Shown in pieces: positions 37,825 to 48,186 of a stretch of 64,000 nucleotides of DNA. Position numbers and translations under genes: made by a program. The stretch is from Paulownia fortunei (Eukaryota; Streptophyta; Magnoliopsida; Lamiales; Paulowniaceae), in the NCBI GenBank assembly GCA_019321725.1, contig CM033118.1:9140071-9204070 (forward strand). Reading direction: 5' to 3'. Within the stretch, counting starts at the first letter, position 1. Each line of letters begins with the position of its first letter. The notes beneath the pieces were generated by a model. It was not told the origin of the DNA. It ran no database searches and was given only the letters and a program-made list of their open reading frames with translations.

Positions 37825-38088
37825 GTACCTTTTCAAAACAAAACAAAATAGACCAAAGCAAACTAGAATAAAACAAATAAAGAATTAAAACTAAATGATC
37901 AAACTTCGATATTATAAAAACACAATCCCCACCAACAACACCAAAAACTTGTTGTATGTGTACAAAGACTAGCTTTCATCTTTCATCTTTCAACCCCACT
38001 TAAGTGTATCTACCTACACAACATATATCAATAGATAAGTGCACAAATCTATCAATTATGTAACAAAATATGCCAATTTGTGCTATTA
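37825..38088 (-). repeat. Partial gypsy LTR next to the gag remnant
   Basis: The segment GTGCACAAATCTATCAATTATGT...AATTTGTGCTATTAA matches the right end of the intronic solo LTR at about 10015-10065. Its position just upstream (minus sense) of the gag remnant fits a 5' LTR. The inner boundary is approximate. Confidence 0.5.
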
Positions 38089-38924
38089 AAGGTGTTGAAT
38101 ATGTTTTGAATTATGACCTTATCAATATCTTTATTGAAGGGAATCAAGAAAAGTTTGCAACTTCCCAATATAGCATAGAGGCCAAGCACCAAATAAGAGC
38201 ATTGACGAGTGTATATATATGATAATTTCTCCTCGTGGCATGATATTTTCTTCTTTAGGTAAAATATCATTTATTGGACAAGATGTTCCAACAAGTGACA
38301 AGTTGAATAAATGTATTTTAGTGTGATTGTTCGACTCCACAAAGTTATGATAGAGTGTTATTATTCCAAGTTAGTACAAAGTTTTTTTCCTTATGGTGAG
38401 ATTGTTGGGGTCCATCCAAGTTATGGGACCTATGCCATAAGAAAAATAGAAAAAGAGATTAGGGTTGATCAACCGTAGTTGAATGAGAATGTAACACCAA
38501 ATTTTAATTAATTTGAAATTCCAATTGACATCGCATTAAAATAAAGAAAGCGAAAAGGACGGTGTTTTTACATTTTTAAGGATTTTGGGCAAATCAAATA
38601 GAGGTATAATGTAAATAATTAGAGTTGTGTTTATTTGACTATTAGGTTGTTGTAGTTGAGATTTTCGCCTTATATGTGAATAGTAGAGTTTTTTGTTGTG
38701 TGATACCCCAAATATTTTTTTATATGCAATTAACTCGTGTTTGGAGGAAAAGCTTGTGTGTTTGTACTCACTATCTTTTGATGATTCCATTTTTATTTTA
38801 AATATACTTAATTGTGATTAAGTGTGTCTTTTGATTTAGCACATTTCCATTTTAACATGTATGGTTTTTACCTCCAAATCGTAGACTAATAGTCACATGC
38901 AAATCTCATCTGTTGGTTCATCTA
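38089..38924. other. Unassigned repeat-flanked DNA
   Basis: No gene or clear element ends. A minus open frame at 38536-38790 shows no recognisable domain. It lies between a gypsy LTR remnant and a copia RNase H fragment and is probably degraded retroelement sequence. Confidence 0.4.
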
Positions 38925-39738
38925 ATTACCAATGATCTCTCAGATATGGTGGTATTGCCTCACATGTCCTTTGACATTTGATGAGATTTTGGCTCATTTG
39001 CTTGTGTAACCGTTGATAGAGAAGTGTCGTCTAGCCAATAGATTGGCCGCATATATACTCTTGTAGTAAATAATCTTATTCAAAGTTTATTTAGGGGTGC
39101 TTATTCAGTTAAATTGAATTGAACCGAAATAAAATTTTTGTTGTTCAAAATCTTAAATCAAAAACTAAACCGAATTAATTGGTTCGATTCAATTATAATT
39201 GATTTTTTTTTATTTTTTGATTCGATTTTTGGTTAATCGATTCTTATAAATAAAAAATAGAAAAATAGATAAAAATTAAATAACAAAACTAGAAATATAT
39301 TTTTTATTTATTATTTTTAGTTTGGGTGAGAAAAGCATAAAAAATAGTATTTAAATAAATAACAAGTATAAAAATATAATTTTTAATATAAAAAATGCTA
39401 CAAAAATAAATAACAAGTATAAAAATCTAATATATTAACTATATATATAAATATATAAAAATAGTAATTCAGTTTTCGATTCGATTTGATTAACTCAAAT
39501 GAAAAACAAAAATCGAATCAAAAATTGAAAATTTAGAAAATGAAAAATTAAAAATCGAACTTAAATTTTTGATTCGATTTTGGTGCAAATTGAAATTTTG
39601 ATTTCGGTTCGGTTCGGCCGGTTAACCGAATTATGAGCACCCTTAAGTTTATTAATAAAATGATAATTTCTTTATCTTCAATTATGATCATCAATTAGAT
39701 AAAGTCCTTAGACCATACATAGCCACTTGCATGGTTGC
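38925..39738. mobile_element. Copia fragments: RNase H piece (minus) followed by an LTR piece (plus), split by a MITE
   Basis: 38925-39010 matches the minus-strand RNase H segment at about 58760-58850 (shared CCAATGATCTCTCA and TTTGATGAGAT.TTGGCTC). 39014-39091 plus 39654-39738 match the start of the copia LTR family seen at 56395 and 58618 (TGATAGAGAAGTG..., ATATACTCTTGTA, TCAATTAGATAAAGT). The LTR piece is cut off at 39738 by the next copia LTR. Confidence 0.65.
39092..39645. mobile_element. hAT-type MITE (554 bp) with perfect 8-bp target duplication
   Basis: Left terminus TAGGGGTGCTTATTCAGTTAA; the reverse complement of the right terminus is TAAGGGTGCTCATAATTCGG. The 8-mer AGTTTATT is present exactly on both sides (39084-39091 and 39646-39653). 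Subterminal arms are inverted copies rich in AACCGAA / TTCGGTT, and the centre is AT-rich. It has no coding capacity and is inserted in the copia LTR fragment. Confidence 0.88.
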
Positions 39739-40175
39739 TGTTAAGATCAACTTGTATATATTTTGATGATGAGTAAGTTACTCTAGGATAGATCCTTAAT
39801 ACTTTTGAAAGATTTTTTTGTTTATATAAGACCTTTGTAAAGGCTACACTATTAGACAGTATTCAAAGAAGACTTAGCCTACAAAACAGAAAAGATGAAG
39901 AAGAGCTCACAATCAGAGTAGTGATGAAGAGTTCAAGATTGAGATGGAAAAGTCCAAGATTGGAGCAGAAGGCTTAGCAGGGCAAAAATGTTTCAACAAA
40001 CATGAGGACTGATGTAGTCTAGTGAGAATTTAAAGTCACTAAAAGACCAGTGGAGTCAGCCACATCCGATGAGCTAAATGACAAATAATGAGATTCTGAG
40101 AAGTGGTCGAGTCCAAGACTAGAGTAACGCACTTAGCAGGGCTAAGCATAACGACATAGTGGAGTAATGTGTACC
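39739..40175 (+). repeat. Copia (SIRE-like) 5' LTR, first part
   Basis: Begins TGTTAAGATCAACTTG, the kind of start seen in long-LTR copia elements, and runs to the insertion point of the Athila-like element. It continues at 52244 after the target duplication GTACC/GTACT. Confidence 0.7.
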
Positions 40176-41783
40176 TGCTACAACTTTAAGGTTGCAAACT
40201 CAAGTGCAGGTTGTAGTCAGTAATAAATTTCTCGTGAGTCCGAGGTCGATCCACAGGGAAATTGTTTGAAGAATTCAAGTTTATATTTCTAAAAAGATGG
40301 AGTTTATGTGAATCAAAATATATGAACAATTAATGTATGATGTAACTAAAGAAAAACTGAAGTAATAAAAGTACTGAGGATTAGGGATCTACTCTTGAGT
40401 TTTGGATAAAGAAATGGTTATTTATTCTTTTTACCTCTATTAATTGCCACAATTGGAATCCATACATAATGAAGGTTTCAATGGGAAGATATTATCAAGT
40501 AACTCATGCAATAAGGTAATCATGATATTGTCTTACTATTACAAATTATCTCTTAACGCCAACACTTATTTATGGAATCAAGCATTTATGTATACCTTCG
40601 TCAACAACAAATCAAGGTTTCACATTAGCAGTCGGTGGGGTAAAACCGTACAATAAGCTAAATGAACCCAAGTATTTATTGTGCCATTGGAGATACATAA
40701 ATCAAGAATCAGCACAAAACAAGTAGGGTTTAGATCAAAAATAAAAAATAATACAACATACTTAAACAATTTCTACCCTTATAACCATTTCTCTTCCTAC
40801 ATCAAGAGATTCACCATTTTTCCTCAGCAAAATAAAATTTAGAAAGATATAATAAAAGTAACAAAGACTAAAAATATAAGAGAAACTAGAGAATGCATTT
40901 CTATTACTACTAGAAAACTTACAATACTAGAAAATATACAAACTAGATAACTTAGCCTAAAGAAACCCTCTATCCCCCTCCTTACAAGCTTAATATATGG
41001 CCTATTTATAGTACTTGGAGTAATCTAGAGGCCAAACAAATAATAGAGGGGTTAATCAAGTGGTATGCTAGTTGCTAACAGTTGGTAAGTTGTTACATAA
41101 ATTTCTCATCCACTGAATTAAATTACATTTTTCGGTCAGATACAGCCAGATTTTGAAGATACGTGAAGAATCAAAATTGTAGATCTTTCAACGCTGATAT
41201 ATTTTCATATATCTTTTGTCAAATTTGGCAATCGGATGAAGGAGATATGGTCAAATTATCGAGTCATGTCCAAGAACCGCCCTGTAACATCAGCAACAAC
41301 TTGCAGCCTATGGTTTTACCATTTCGACACATTTTCACACCATCTTGTCTTCAGCAAACTTGTTTATTTACCTCTTGGGTATAAGATATCTAAATTTCAG
41401 ACCAAAATAAATTTGGGCTCAAGATATATAATCGAATTGGTAAAATAAGTCAATACTGGGCTGAACTCTGATCTGAATTTTGGTGATCCATTTTGTGCAA
41501 CTATTTGGATGAATTTTCTGCTATCATCAAAACTAAATTGGGCTGAGCCTCCAACATAAAAGTTGTACCTCTATCTCTTGGCTTTTAACTGAAATAAGCT
41601 TTAGGTCCATAGAGCTTTTGATCATGAAATTATGCTCAAATTACAAAAATTGCATAAGTTTGGAAACATGCTTCAATTTATTCCCTAACACAAAACATTA
41701 ATAAAACAATAATATTAACAAGAATAAAGCAAGAAAAGTATAAAGGATTTGATACAAAAATATGTCAAAATATTCACTTATCA
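40176..41783 (-). repeat. 3' LTR of the Athila-like element (1608 bp)
   Basis: Plus-strand ends TGCTACAACTTT...CACTTATCA. Compared by eye with the other LTR, I count about 12 substitutions and 4-5 small indels, concentrated in the first ~290 bp and in A-rich runs; most of 40900-41640 looks identical. Short open frames inside (for example 41163-41384) occur in both LTRs and are not considered genes. Confidence 0.97.
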
Positions 41784-41798
41784 AATTCCCCCACACTT
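41784..41798 (-). promoter_or_regulatory. Polypurine tract (plus-strand primer site)
   Basis: The minus strand reads AAGTGTGGGGGAATT directly before the 3' LTR start TGATAAGTG. This is the expected position and composition for second-strand priming in an LTR retrotransposon. Confidence 0.9.
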
Positions 41799-43539
41799 AA
41801 CCCTTGCTTGTCCTCGAGCAAGTTTAAAACAAATATAAACTAATCCACTTTCGTAGGAAATCACGATTCCATTTAGCATATGCAACAAGCCTTTAAACCC
41901 CTAGGTGGCCCATAGAGGACGAGTTGTAGTCTTGTGAAGGTTTCCAGCAGTGATACCTACAAACACCTATAATAATTATCTTCCAACTTTTATTCTCATG
42001 AAGCAACAAAGTAATATGAAAATAAAATCAAACAAATGTTGAGTTTAACTCTTAGTCATTCAAAAATCAATATATTTCCACAATAAGCATACTCAAGTGT
42101 GTGTGTGGACAGTTAATGTCAATAGTGATAAAACTATGCATGTTTCAAATAAGTGAATTCTCATAAAACCTTGCAAAAACCATCACCCAATCTCTAACAG
42201 AAAAGTTAAACATCATAGGCTCTTCCTTTGGTGCAAATCTTCACTACACTGAAGTCACCATATGAAATCAAAAGGTCTTCAACAATGGTTGTAATGGGGC
42301 CAAAGTGTGGTAATGTAGCTAAGAAATAAAAGGATAGGTTGCAACAAAGGTTCTAAAAACTTCATGGAATTAGAGATATAAAATTTATCGATGAAGAATT
42401 TTCCAACTCCACAAATTTCACACTGGAGTCTATTTTTATTGAATTGGACCCATCTTATTCATCTTGCAACATCTCATTTTTAGTTGCAACTTGTAGCACT
42501 TTGTAACTTTTTTTTCTTTTCTTTTCTTTTTTTTTTTAAAAAACTCCCCCACACTTATCTTCTATTCCAACCTGAATTTCTTTTGTAAGTTCAAGCTGTC
42601 AATTGAATGTCTCTTAAACTCCAATCATTTTTAGAACAAGGGTTGGATAATAGTGTATTTAGGGTAGGTAAAAAGATTGGTTACAAAAAAATAATTATTT
42701 ATTGTATGGCTCAAAGTGGTTTACTAAAGGGATGTTTTCTTGAAACATCATATAGGAAACAAGCTGATTTGACAATGGTGCTAGAAAGCCTAATGCCTTA
42801 ATCATTTTTCTAGTGGTGCACTATCAGTCGTTCGCCTCGACAAACCAAAAGTAAAAGTTCTAATACTCAACCCCTACATGTTGAGGATTCAAGTGATGAT
42901 TAAAGCAAAGGCATAAGAACTATCTATTTTGACATAATTGTCTTCACACTAAATAACATAACTATTTGTGCAAAATAAAATTTGAGTATAATTATCGCAA
43001 AAATATATTAACCAAATAACAACATCAAAGTCCAAAACAACACCCATCATCAATCAAACCATATTATTCATGCTTAATTTTAATCATTGAAGTTGGAAGA
43101 ACCTATACAACTAAAAAAAAAAAAAAAATTGATAATTCACAAACATTAGTTAAAAACTTTACAAACCTGCCATGTTATGCAAAAAAAAATTAGGAATGCG
43201 TCTCAAGAGTGTTACAATTACCCTTTACTTAGCCATCTTTTTTTTTCATGCTTTCAACGGACCCAAAAAAAACACGCTTGATTTATATTTATTTATTTAT
43301 TTATTTATTTTTTATTTATTTTTTATTTTTTATTTTTTTAGTAAATACTAGAAAAACACACATTGAATATACAAGTCATGATATCAATTATCCCTCCTCC
43401 CAACCTAATCGAGACATTGTCCACAATGTCAAAAATAGATAGGAAAGTAGAGTTTGAAAGATATCACCTGAAATGCGGCTAATGAAGCTGAAACAAAAAA
43501 AAAATACATACTATTAGATAAAATTATTAACAATAAGTA
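41799..43539 (-). other. Long 3' non-coding region of the Athila-like element
   Basis: About 1.7 kb between the LOG-like frame and the PPT with no supported gene. It contains a second PPT-like tract (42542-42556), a T-rich run (42510-42537) and an (ATTT)n tract (about 43280-43340). Confidence 0.7.
42542..42556 (-). promoter_or_regulatory. Second polypurine-tract-like sequence
   Basis: The minus strand reads AAGTGTGGGGGAGTT, differing from the terminal PPT (AAGTGTGGGGGAATT) at one base. It is about 750 bp further inside, beside a poly-pyrimidine run. It could be an extra priming site or the scar of an earlier 3' end. Confidence 0.6.
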
Positions 43540-44169
43540 TCACAAACTGAGAGTCAAATTCAATTTGCGTTTTCGACCATTGTTCCTATTGGACCAATCC
43601 ACATTGGCCAAGGTTGGATCAGGTTTTGGCACATATGCTAGAAGTTGATCAATTAGCTGGTCAGGTGTTGGAGCAGAAATGATGATTCTTCTCGCAGAAG
43701 TTGAAATAAACCCTTTTTTCGCAGCATGATCTACAAAAGATAGCAAACCATCATAAAAACCATTAACATTAAGAATACCTATAGGTTTTTGGTGAATGTT
43801 GAGTTGTGCCCAAGAAACAATTTGGAATAATTCCTCCAATGTACCAAAACCGCCAGGTAGAATGATGAATGCATCCGCATTGTTTAACATGTTAGGCATT
43901 CTGTCCTGAATATGTGACACTTTTAGCTCATCTCCAATGGTCATACCTGTGATATTCTGTACTGTTAAAGATTTTGGGATAACTCCCAAAACTTTGACAC
44001 CTCATACATAAGCAGAAATAGCAACACTCCCCATTAACCCCAAACTGCCTCCCCCATACACTAAATGAATTTTTCTTTCTGCTAAAGTTCTACCAAGGTT
44101 ATTGGCTGCCCTTATAAACTCACCATTTTTTCCTAGATTGGATCCACAAAAAACACAAATGGAATTAAA
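43540..44169 (-). pseudogene. LOG-like cytokinin riboside 5'-monophosphate phosphoribohydrolase captured in the retrotransposon (one in-frame TGA, no clear ATG)
   Basis: The minus-strand frame of 209 codons spans essentially a whole LOG protein without introns, although plant LOG genes normally have several. LOG enzymes release active cytokinin bases from the nucleotide form. Motifs: ICVFCGS (4-10), LVYGGGSLGLMG (36-47), GVIPKSL (62-68), an Arg at about 90, LPGGFGTLEEL (104-114, the LOG signature PGGxGTxxE), GILNVNGFYDGLLSF (131-145), FISTSARRIIISAPT (154-168). A TGA at 44002-44004 interrupts it at codon 56 at what is a Gly/Arg-rich site in the family; a single C-to-T change could explain it. 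The upstream frame has no ATG before a stop. The C-terminus is basic then leucine-rich (GRKRKLNLTLSL), resembling a nuclear localisation signal followed by an LxLxL EAR motif. Same strand as pol, downstream of integrase. Confidence 0.9.
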
Positions 44170-44332
44170 TTTGCGAGTTGAAGAAACTTCTATTTTTTTT
44201 TCTTTTTTGAAAATAAGTTGTGCAAAAATAGAGTGAGTACGGTGATATTTATTGAGGTGTGAACAGGGAATGCATTTATTGCATGTCTTTTTCTTTTGTC
44301 AAAAAGGTTGAAAATAAGGACACATACGAAAT

Positions 44333-44986
44333 TTAAAAATTACCTACTAACAAGTGTATGTACATGTAGTTGTGATTGTGGCTTACATCTTCCTCTGGTT
44401 TTATGTCCAGTAATGGCTTAAACGCCCTCTATGGGTCGAGGATATGCTTTCCATTCAGTTTTCTTATAAACTGGCAAACAGGGTCATTTAATGTCAGATT
44501 CCCAAGACTATAAAGCTCATATTCATTTCGAAAACGATCTCATAAATCAAGAATTGCATGTTGTACCAATCCACATGAATGCGTCTCAAAAGTCAATATA
44601 ATATGATCTAAAGACTCCTTACTCATTCCATCCATAATGAATTTAAGTTTATCTTCTCGATTTTTAGAGACCATTCCTAAAGAACGACACTTTGTGTTGC
44701 AAGTCCATCTAGCACAAATATGACAAACTTTCATTTTTTTCGCCCTTCGTTTTTTTGAATATGTGCTTTTACCAAAACCAGACATGTATCTAGTAAGCAA
44801 ATCTGGAAACTCATGTGAAAACTCACCTGCCCTTACCTTTGCTTCAATTATCCATCGTATGTCCTCCGGAATGCCCTTGTGCATAAGCATCCTCAATCTT
44901 TCAATCCTGATTTTATAAATTTTTAAAATTGCATTTTTAGGAAGAAAAGGAAATCGCTTCTTGAGAGTTAGAAAAATGTCACCCAT
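44333..44986 (-). pseudogene. Viral NABP-like (Betaflexiviridae-type) cysteine-rich reading frame carried by the retrotransposon; two in-frame stops
   Basis: An ATG at 44986-44984 opens a 148-codon frame to a TGA at 44542-44540. The same frame continues with protein-like sequence through a TAG (44431-44429) to a TAA (44335-44333), about 217 codons in all. Around residues 73-100 it has KSTYSKKRRAKKMK and then a Cys cluster spaced C-X2-C-X4-C-X3-C (residues 88, 91, 96, 100), followed by EDKLKFIMDG. A basic stretch joined to a short Cys finger and a charged tail is the layout of the small 3'-proximal nucleic-acid-binding proteins of vitiviruses, trichoviruses and carlaviruses, several of which suppress RNA silencing (established knowledge). 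The relation here is judged from motif layout only. It lies 3' of integrase, where Athila elements may carry env-like genes, but I see no membrane protein features in the frame after the ATG. Confidence 0.68.
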
Positions 44987-45189
44987 TTTGAAAAGAATAA
45001 GAAAAGAGAATGAGAAAAATAAAGAAAATTTGTACAAAGATTTCAGTTGATTGGGAAACTGACAAGTTCGATTTTTATAGCCACAGAGTACTGTTATCCG
45101 CCATTTAACCGGGAAAAAAAAAAAAAAAATAAAAGAAGAAGAAGAGAAGAAAAAAAAAATAATGTCAGATAAAAAGAATATATACAACA
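44987..45189 (-). promoter_or_regulatory. Leader of the cargo region with TATA-like box and pyrimidine-rich tracts
   Basis: Between the integrase stop and the NABP-like ATG, the minus strand has long T/C-rich runs (about 45170-45110), then CTATAAAAAT at 45080-45071, then another pyrimidine-rich leader up to the ATG. TATA-to-ATG distance is about 90 bp, a plausible plant promoter and 5' UTR. The pyrimidine runs could alternatively act as splice acceptors for a subgenomic RNA. Confidence 0.45.
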
Positions 45190-46584
45190 CTAATCATAAC
45201 AAGGGTTAGAAAGAAAAAGGATTTCCTCTTGTGAAAATTGATTTTCTAGAAATGGTTTAACTATTTGTCCATTTACTTTGAATATGTTACCATTTCTAGG
45301 ATTCTCAATGTCAATCACCCCATAAGGATATACTTTTTTTACAACAAAAGGACCACTCCACCTTGATCTCAATTTTCCAGGAAACAAATGCAATCGAGAA
45401 TTATAAAGCAAAACCTTTTGACCAACCTCAAATATTTTTCTTGAAATTTTATTATCATGAAAATCTTTGATTCTTGCTTTATAAATTTTAGAATTCTCAT
45501 ATGCATCATTTCTCAGTTCTTGAAGTTCATTGATTTGCAATTTGCATAATTTTGAAGGTTCATCAAGGTTGAAGTTAAACATTTTGATTGCCCAATAAGC
45601 TTTATGTTCAAGTTCAATAGATAAATGACAAGGTTTTCCATAAACTATCCTATAAGGAGACATGCTTAATAATATTTTGAAAGCAGTTCTGCATGCCCAA
45701 AGTGTATCGGTAAGTTTAAGAGACCAATCTTTACGGTTTAGGTTAACTGTTTTCTCCAAAATTTGTTTTATCTCCCTATTTGCAAGTTCAACTTGTCCAT
45801 TTATCTGAGGGTAATAAGGGGTTGCAACTTTATGTATGATTCCATATTTCTTCATTAAAGTTCTGAAAACTTTGTTACAAAAATGTTTTCCCCCATCACT
45901 GATAATAGATTTAGGAATTCCAAATCGACTTAAAATATTTTCTTTCAAAAATTTTATCACTATTTTGTGATCATTGTTTCGACAAGGAATTGCCTCGATC
46001 CATTTTGAAACATAATCTATGGCAACCAATATGTAAAGAAAATCAAATGATAATGGAAATGGCCCCATAAAATCAATACCCCAACAGTCAAAGATTTCAA
46101 TCACTAGGATAGGGTGTAGGGGCATCATATTTCTCTTTGAAAGGGACCCTAACTTTTGACAATTTTCACAACTTTTGCAGAAAGTGTAAGTATCTTTGAA
46201 AAGAGTTGGCCAATAAAATCCACATTGCAAGATTTTTGCAGTAGTTTTTTTTACAGAAAAATGACTACCACATGCTTCTGAATGACAAAATTTGACAATA
46301 TTACCTATCTCATTGTCAGGCACACATCTTCGAAAGATTTGATCCGGACAATATTTGAATAGGTATGGATCATCCCAATAAATTTTTTTAACCTCAGTCA
46401 AAAACTTTTTTTTGTCTTGAGAGTTCCAATGCGATGTCATCTTTCCTGTCACAAGAAAATTAACAATGTCAGCAAACCAAGGTAAAATAGAAACGTTAAA
46501 TAATTGTTCATCAGGGAAAGTGTCATTAATAGGTGTGGTTTGAAACGAGTCATCACAAACAAGTCTCGACAAATGATCAGCCAC
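45190..46584 (-). CDS. Athila-like integrase (with end of RNase H), open 464-codon frame
   Basis: The frame begins in the RNase H/integrase linker (ADHLSRLV). The zinc-binding region is degenerate around CHSEACGSHF ... FCKSCENCQKLG. The catalytic core shows WGIDFMGPF, ISDGGKHFCN and GQVELANREIK. The spacing from the second Asp to the Glu is exactly 35 residues (D,D35E), so all three catalytic acids are present. The C-terminal part has KIFEVGQKVLLYNSRLHLFP and LRSRWSGPFVVKKVYPYG. The frame ends in a TAG at 45190-45192. It is uninterrupted, unlike the rest of pol, but upstream it is separated from RT/RNase H by an in-frame TAG near 46624, so it would not be made as part of a full polyprotein from this copy. 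Confidence 0.93.
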   Translation of the reverse strand: MADHLSRLVCDDSFQTTPINDTFPDEQLFNVSILPWFADIVNFLVTGKMTSHWNSQDKKKFLTEVKKIYWDDPYLFKYCPDQIFRRCVPDNEIGNIVKFCHSEACGSHFSVKKTTAKILQCGFYWPTLFKDTYTFCKSCENCQKLGSLSKRNMMPLHPILVIEIFDCWGIDFMGPFPLSFDFLYILVAIDYVSKWIEAIPCRNNDHKIVIKFLKENILSRFGIPKSIISDGGKHFCNKVFRTLMKKYGIIHKVATPYYPQINGQVELANREIKQILEKTVNLNRKDWSLKLTDTLWACRTAFKILLSMSPYRIVYGKPCHLSIELEHKAYWAIKMFNFNLDEPSKLCKLQINELQELRNDAYENSKIYKARIKDFHDNKISRKIFEVGQKVLLYNSRLHLFPGKLRSRWSGPFVVKKVYPYGVIDIENPRNGNIFKVNGQIVKPFLENQFSQEEILFLSNPCYD

Positions 46585-46623
46585 TATATTCTCTACTCCC
46601 TTTTTATCTCGAATAGTAATATT

Positions 46624-48186
46624 AAATTCCTAGAGTAAGAGAATCCACCTAATCAGTCTTGGTTTACCATCTTTTTTTGACAAAAGATATTTCAAAGCTG
46701 CATGATCACTGAAAACAACAATTGGTGAGCCAACAAGATAAGATCGAAATTTGTCCAATGCAAAAACTACAACAAGTATTTTTTTTTCAGTTGTTGTATA
46801 ATTCAATTGAGCACCATTTAAAGTTTTACTTGCATAGTAAATAACATATGGTTTTTTATCTTTTCTTTGTTCCAAGACCGCTCCAACAGCATAATCACTA
46901 GCATCACACATTATTTCAAAAGGTAAAGTCCAATCTGGAGGCTGCATGATTGGAGCAGACGTAAGCATGCTTTTAAGCTTAACAAAAGCATTTTCACAGT
47001 TTTCAGTCCATTCAAAAATAGTGTCTTTTGTTAGAAGATTACACAAAGGTTTAGATATTATACTAAAATCTTTGATAAATCTTCTATAAAAACCAGCATG
47101 TCCTAAAAATGATCTAATCTCCTTCACAGTCTTTGGTGTTGGCAAATTGGCAATTAACTCAATTTTAGATTTATCAACCTCAATACCTTCTGATAATATA
47201 ATGTGTCCAAGAACAATACCAGTTGTTACCATGAAGTGACATTTCTCCCAATTGAGCACAAGATTCTTTTCTTCACACCTGATCAAAATTTTTTCTAAAT
47301 TAGATAAGCAATCATCAAATGAATTGCCAAAAACAGAAAAATCATCCATGAAAACTTCAAGAAAATGTTCAACCATGTCACTAAAAATACTAAGCATGCA
47401 TCGTTGGAATGTAGCTGGTGCATTACATAATCCAAAAGGCATCATTTGATATGCAAAAGTACCAAAAGGACATGTAAAAGTTGTTTTCTCTTGATCTTCA
47501 AGTGCAATTGCAATTTGATTATACCCAAAATATCCATCTAAAAAGCAATAAAATTTATGTCCCGTAACTCTTTCTAAAATTTGATCCATGAAAGGTAATG
47601 GAAAATGATCTTTTCTAGTAACTGAGTTGAGTTTTCTATAGTTAATGCACATTCGCCAACCAGTAACAGTCCTAGTTGGAATTAATTCATCATTCTCATT
47701 CTTGACTACAGTAACTCTAGATTTTTTAGGTACAACTTGGTAGGACTTACCCATTTGCTATCAGAAATAGAATAAATGATTCCATTATCTAAGAGTTTAA
47801 TGACTTCATTTCTTACTACTTCTTTCATATTAGGATTTAGCCTTCGTTGCATTTCTCTAGATGGTTTAACATTTTCCTCTAGATAGATGTTATGTGTGCA
47901 AATGAAAGGATTAATACCTTTAATATCAGCAATGGTCCATCCTAAAGCATTCTTATGCATTTTCAAAGTTTCGATCAACTTACCTTCTTGAAATGCATCG
48001 AGTTTGGAAGAAATTATTACTGAAAAAGTCTCATTCTCACCCAAGAAAGAGTATTTCAAATTAACTGGCAAAGGTTTCAATTCAACCATGGGAGCTTTAA
48101 TACTTGATGGAATAGATTTTTCTGTTGATGATGAAAGTTTTTCGAACCTTGGCTTCCAAAAATATTTTTCTTGTACCTGCAAAAAT
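46624..48186 (-). pseudogene. Athila-like reverse transcriptase and RNase H, broken by a frameshift and a stop
   Basis: The N-terminal part (about 48186-47760) includes ALGWTIADIKGINPFICTH and LNPNMKEVVRNEVIKLLDNG. The frame shifts near 47750. The main RT block then reads [53 protein letters not shown] and [10 protein letters not shown], where MDD replaces the YVDD catalytic box as is usual in Athila. RNase H follows with [18 protein letters not shown] and [12 protein letters not shown]. The frame stops at a TAG near 46624 just after RWILLL; similarity continues into the integrase frame beyond it. Confidence 0.93.

Noticed and set aside
40444..41448. Open frames in the left Athila LTR (and their copies at 50899-51903)
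   Set aside because: They are identical in both LTRs simply because the LTRs are duplicates. They are short, and no domain is recognisable.
43248..43442. Plus-strand open frame in the 3' region of the Athila-like element
   Set aside because: It translates an (ATTT)n simple repeat (LFIYLFFIYF) and is antisense to the element.
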